From positions 1 through 6,009 of the forward strand of contig JACSRL010000260.1 in NCBI GenBank assembly GCA_014879765.1: DNA of 6,009 nt, given 5' to 3'. Shown here piece after piece: positions 3,368-6,009 of the stretch. A program made the translations under genes and the position numbers. The notes below the pieces were generated by a model that saw only the letters and a program-made list of their open reading frames with translations, made no database searches and was not told the origin of the DNA. This DNA comes from Anaerolinea sp. GTDB taxonomy: Bacteria; Chloroflexota; Anaerolineae; JAAEKA01. Every line of letters begins with the position of its first letter. Within the stretch, counting starts at the first letter, position 1.

Positions 3368-4540
3368 GTGATACCGACCACCCCACCGCACGTGGGCATC
3401 AACGGCCAGTTGCTCTCCGGCGCGCACAGCTACCGCAGCGCCGGCGTCAGCGGCTACATCCGCCAACTGCTGGCCCACCTGCCCGCGGCCGCGCCTGACC
3501 TGCGCCTGACCGCCTTCACGCCCGACATCGACCTGGCCCTGGCCCCCACCTTGCAGCAGCGCCGCAGCACCCGCTGGGACACCCGCCGCCCCCTGCGCCG
3601 CATCCTCTGGGAGCAGGCCGCGCTGCCGCTGCTGGCCCGCCAGGCCCGGCTCGATCTGCTGCACGGCGCGGTCAACGTCAACCCGGCCATCGCCCCCTGT
3701 CCCAGCGTGGTCACCGTCCACGACCTGAGCTTTATGCGCTACCCCCAGGCTTTCCCGCCCATGCAGCGCGCCTACCTGCACAGCCAGGTGCGGCGCTCTG
3801 TGGCCGCGGCCCGGCGGGTGATCGCCGTCTCCGCGGCCACCAGGCAGGACCTGATCGAGCTTTTCAACGCCGCGCCCGAGCGCATCGACGTGGTCTACAA
3901 CGGCGTGGATGCCAGCTTCTGCCCCGCGCCGCCGGCTGAGATCGCGGCCTTTCGCGGTCGCGCCGGGCTGCCGCCGCGCTTCATCCTGCACCTGGGCACG
4001 CTGGAGCCGCGCAAGAACCTGGTGCGTCTGGTGCGGGCCTTTGCCCAGGTGCGGGGGCAGGACGCCGGCCAGCCGCCTATCAAGCTGGTGCTGGCCGGCG
4101 GCAAGGGCTGGGACTACGACGCGATCTTCCATGAGGTGACGCGCCAGGGGCTGGAGCAGGAGGTGCTCTTCCCCGGCTACGTGGCCGACCAAGAGCTGGC
4201 CTGGTGGTATCGGGCGGCCGCGCTTTTCGTCTACCCGTCGCTGCTGGAGGGCTTTGGGCTGCCGGTGCTGGAGGCCATGGCCTGCGGCGCGCCGGTGGTC
4301 ACATCGAACCTATCGTCGCTGCCCGAGGTGGCCGGCGACGCCGCGCTGCTGGTGGATCCCACGTCAGTGGGCGCGCTGGCGGCCGCCTTGCTGCGTCTGC
4401 TGGCCGATGCGGAGCTGGCTGCTGAGCTGCGCGGCCGCGGGCTGGCCCAGGCCGCCCGCTTTCCCTGGAGCCGCACCGCCGCGCAGACGGCCGCGGTCTA
4501 TCGCCGCGCGCTGTCGCCGGCGGCTGGAGGCGCGCCGTGA
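3368..4540 (+). CDS. GT4-family glycosyltransferase
   Basis: Encodes 390 aa, full length for a GT-B fold enzyme of CAZy family GT4. The N-terminal domain opens GINGQLLSG (10-18), with GVSGYIRQLL (26-35) as the glycine-rich acceptor-side loop, then VVTVHDLSFMRYP (114-126) and VIAVSAATRQDL (151-162). The C-terminal domain has YNGVD (177-181), ILHLGTLEPRKNL (206-218) with Arg215 and Lys216 placed to hold the donor phosphates, LAGGKGWDY (242-250) and YPSLLEGFGLPVLEAMACGA (289-308). The last carries the EX7E pair Glu294 and Glu302. It should be a retaining, sugar-nucleotide-dependent transferase adding a hexose or similar to a growing lipid-linked glycan at the cytosolic membrane face; the donor cannot be told from sequence. 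GTG 3368 is chosen because it fits the promoter spacing, but GTG 3392 is possible. Neither has a ribosome binding site. Its stop overlaps the next start as GTGA. Confidence 0.93.
   Translation: MIPTTPPHVGINGQLLSGAHSYRSAGVSGYIRQLLAHLPAAAPDLRLTAFTPDIDLALAPTLQQRRSTRWDTRRPLRRILWEQAALPLLARQARLDLLHGAVNVNPAIAPCPSVVTVHDLSFMRYPQAFPPMQRAYLHSQVRRSVAAARRVIAVSAATRQDLIELFNAAPERIDVVYNGVDASFCPAPPAEIAAFRGRAGLPPRFILHLGTLEPRKNLVRLVRAFAQVRGQDAGQPPIKLVLAGGKGWDYDAIFHEVTRQGLEQEVLFPGYVADQELAWWYRAAALFVYPSLLEGFGLPVLEAMACGAPVVTSNLSSLPEVAGDAALLVDPTSVGALAAALLRLLADAELAAELRGRGLAQAARFPWSRTAAQTAAVYRRALSPAAGGAP
4526..4530 (+). promoter_or_regulatory. ribosome binding site of the phosphotransferase gene
   Basis: GGAGG stands 6 nt before GTG 4537, inside the end of the glycosyltransferase gene. 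It decides the GTG start, which overlaps the upstream TGA by 4 bp. Confidence 0.8.
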
Positions 4541-5964
4541 ACCGCCGCATCACCCGGTTGGTCAACGGCGCCACCATCGTCGTCGACGTGGCGCTGATGG
4601 CGCTGGCCTTTTTGCTGGCCTATCTGCTGCGCTACCAGCTTCAATGGTTTCGCGAGGTCGATCCGGCCTACTACACCACCTTTGCGCCCTATCTGCCCAT
4701 GGCCGCGCTGCAAGGGGGGCTGATCCTGCTCTCCTTTGCCCTCAGCGGCGTCTATCGCTTCCGCCGCGGCGCCTCGCTGGTGGACGAGATCTATGGCGTG
4801 ATCAACGGCGCCTTCACCGGCTTCGTGGTGACGGTGTTCTTCATCTTCTTCTGGCGGCCGCTGGTCTATTCCCGTCTCTTCTTCCTCTACGCCACGCTGC
4901 TGATCATCCTTTTTATGATCATCGCCCGCATCCTGCGCCGCGGCGTGTTGCGCGCGCTGCGGGCGCGCGGCGTCGGCGTCGACCGGGTGCTGATCGTCGG
5001 CTCGGGCGAGGTCGGCCTGACGGTGATGCGCAACCTGATGGCCCAGCCGGAGCTGGGCTTTCTGGTGGTCGGCTTCGTGGACGATGACCCGGAGCGCGGC
5101 TCCACCAACATCGGCCGTTTTCAGGCGCTGGGAAACACGGCCAACCTGCCCGCCCTGCTGCGCAGCCATCAGGTGGACGAGGTGATCATCACCCTGCCCT
5201 GGCAGCAGCGCCGCCAGATTCTGGCCATCACCAGCCAGGCCGCGCGCGCCCACGTCCGGCCGCGCGTCGTCCCTGACCTCTTCCAGATGAGCCTGAGCAT
5301 GGTGGAGATGCAGAACGTGGCCGGCATTCCCATGCTGACCCCCAACGACAGCCAGCTCAGCGCCTGGGAGCGCTTTTTCAAGCGGGGCGTCGATGTGCTG
5401 GGATCGGCCTTCGGGCTGCTGATCTTCTCGCCGCTGCTGGCCATCATCGCCCTGGCCATTCGTCTGGACAGCCCAGGGCCGGTGATCTTCAGCCAGCCGC
5501 GCGTCGGCCGCAACGGCAAGCTCTTCCAGGTCTACAAGTTCCGCACCATGGTCAAGGACGCCGACCAGATCAAGGATCAGGTGCGCCATCTGAACGAGGC
5601 GCAGGGGCCTATGTTCAAGATCCGCGAGGACCCGCGCATCACGCGTGTGGGACGTTTTCTGCGCCGCACCAGCCTGGACGAGCTGCCGCAGTTCTGGAAC
5701 TGCCTGCTGGGCGACATGAGCCTGGTAGGGCCACGGCCGGCGCTGCCGGAGGAGGTGGCCGACTACGCCGACTGGCACCGGCAACGCCTGGCCACCGCAC
5801 CCGGCATCACCGGTCTCTGGCAGGTCAGCGGCCGCAGCGATCTGAGCTTCGAGGAGATGGTGCTGCTGGACATCTACTACATCGAGAACTGGTCGCCGCT
5901 GCTGGATCTGAGCATCCTCCTGCGCACCGTCCCGCAGTTCATCGCCGGCAGCGGCGCGTATTGA
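4537..5964 (+). CDS. polyprenyl-phosphate hexose-1-phosphate transferase (WbaP/WcaJ type)
   Basis: Encodes 475 aa, full length for the large polyisoprenyl-phosphate hexose-1-phosphate transferases. Four hydrophobic segments (about 12-32, 58-74, 91-106, 112-130) are followed by a Rossmann-like domain starting VLIVGSGEVG (151-160). A membrane re-entrant helix with a breaking proline (285-310, Pro299) and the catalytic C-terminal domain follow: DSPGPVIFSQPRVGRNGK (311-328), YKFRTM (333-338), RRTSLDELPQFWNCLLGDMS (376-395) with the Asp381-Glu382 dyad, LVGPRPAL (396-403), and PGITGLWQVSGRSDLSFEEM (422-441). The enzyme moves a sugar-1-phosphate from UDP-sugar onto undecaprenyl phosphate, the first step of exopolysaccharide, capsule or O-antigen unit assembly. 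UDP-glucose or UDP-galactose is the usual donor, but that is family knowledge. It is translationally coupled to the glycosyltransferase, which would act on a later step. Further EPS genes probably continue beyond the window. No defect is visible. Confidence 0.95.
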   Translation: MNRRITRLVNGATIVVDVALMALAFLLAYLLRYQLQWFREVDPAYYTTFAPYLPMAALQGGLILLSFALSGVYRFRRGASLVDEIYGVINGAFTGFVVTVFFIFFWRPLVYSRLFFLYATLLIILFMIIARILRRGVLRALRARGVGVDRVLIVGSGEVGLTVMRNLMAQPELGFLVVGFVDDDPERGSTNIGRFQALGNTANLPALLRSHQVDEVIITLPWQQRRQILAITSQAARAHVRPRVVPDLFQMSLSMVEMQNVAGIPMLTPNDSQLSAWERFFKRGVDVLGSAFGLLIFSPLLAIIALAIRLDSPGPVIFSQPRVGRNGKLFQVYKFRTMVKDADQIKDQVRHLNEAQGPMFKIREDPRITRVGRFLRRTSLDELPQFWNCLLGDMSLVGPRPALPEEVADYADWHRQRLATAPGITGLWQVSGRSDLSFEEMVLLDIYYIENWSPLLDLSILLRTVPQFIAGSGAY

Positions 5965-5966
5965 GT

Positions 5967-6005
5967 GATGAAGGATGAAGGATGAAGGATGAAGGATGAA
6001 GGATG
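5967..6005. repeat. tandem 7-bp repeat (GATGAAG)5
   Basis: Five perfect copies of GATGAAG (5967-6001) plus a partial GATG start 2 bp after the stop codon of the phosphotransferase gene, close to the window end. Because 7 is not a multiple of 3, the array passes through all frames and meets TGA in each, so it is not coding. Short tandem heptamers between genes are known in cyanobacteria and similar genomes. Its copy number is likely to vary between strains. Confidence 0.9.
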
Positions 6006-6009
6006 CGTG

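Noticed and set aside
3242..4192. 316-aa minus-strand frame opposite the glycosyltransferase
   Set aside because: Long only because high GC suppresses stop codons; His/Gln/Gly-rich and without family pattern.
4498..5784. 428-aa minus-strand frame opposite the phosphotransferase
   Set aside because: Same cause; the plus strand has complete catalytic motifs of a known enzyme family.

Overview
The window looks like chromosomal DNA from a GC-rich, free-living bacterium. My best guess is a Chloroflexota (Caldilinea/Anaerolineae-type) or similar organism. This rests on the mix of toxin-antitoxin (TA) families, the nested palindromic repeats, the heptamer repeat and the EPS-type genes. It is an inference from style, because no marker gene is present.

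Left part (1 to about 2200): a compact TA island of visibly lower and more mixed base composition than the right part. On the + strand are the last ~52 codons of an MntA-type minimal nucleotidyltransferase and then only the C-terminal ~40 codons of its HepT (HEPN/DUF86) partner, so hepT is a deletion relic. A 129-bp imperfect palindromic element follows. On the - strand are two apparently intact TA pairs: hicB-hicA (1759 to 1314, ATGA overlap) and brnT plus an antitoxin (1003 to 454, 23-bp overlap). Between them lies a higA antitoxin gene cut off after about 28 residues. Two matching promoters (TTGACC-N17-TACAAT, each with an extended TGC before the -10) face left: one in front of brnT and one about 280 bp in front of hicB. 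An 18-bp near-palindrome sits on the predicted start point of the brnT promoter and is a candidate operator.

Middle (2262 to 3367): a single gene for a two-domain VOC/glyoxalase-fold protein with a good ribosome binding site, followed by a 16-bp perfect-stem hairpin. A gene-poor spacer then carries a 100-bp nested inverted repeat. A third repeat, 97 bp long and of different sequence, lies in the hicB leader at 1878-1974.

Right part (3368 to 5964): a very GC-rich two-gene operon for surface or exopolysaccharide synthesis. It encodes a GT4-family glycosyltransferase followed, with a GTGA overlap, by a full-length polyprenyl-phosphate hexose-1-phosphate transferase (WbaP/WcaJ type), the membrane enzyme that starts a lipid-linked glycan repeat unit. 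Its promoter has a perfect extended -10 (TGG-TATAAT) only 6 bp from the GTG start codon, so the mRNA is probably leaderless. The window ends in five tandem copies of a 7-bp repeat directly after the last stop codon.

Nothing here amounts to a clearly new multi-gene system. The most interesting points are the layered TA island with two decaying modules, the twin promoters with a candidate operator, three unrelated nested palindromic elements, and the predicted leaderless EPS operon.
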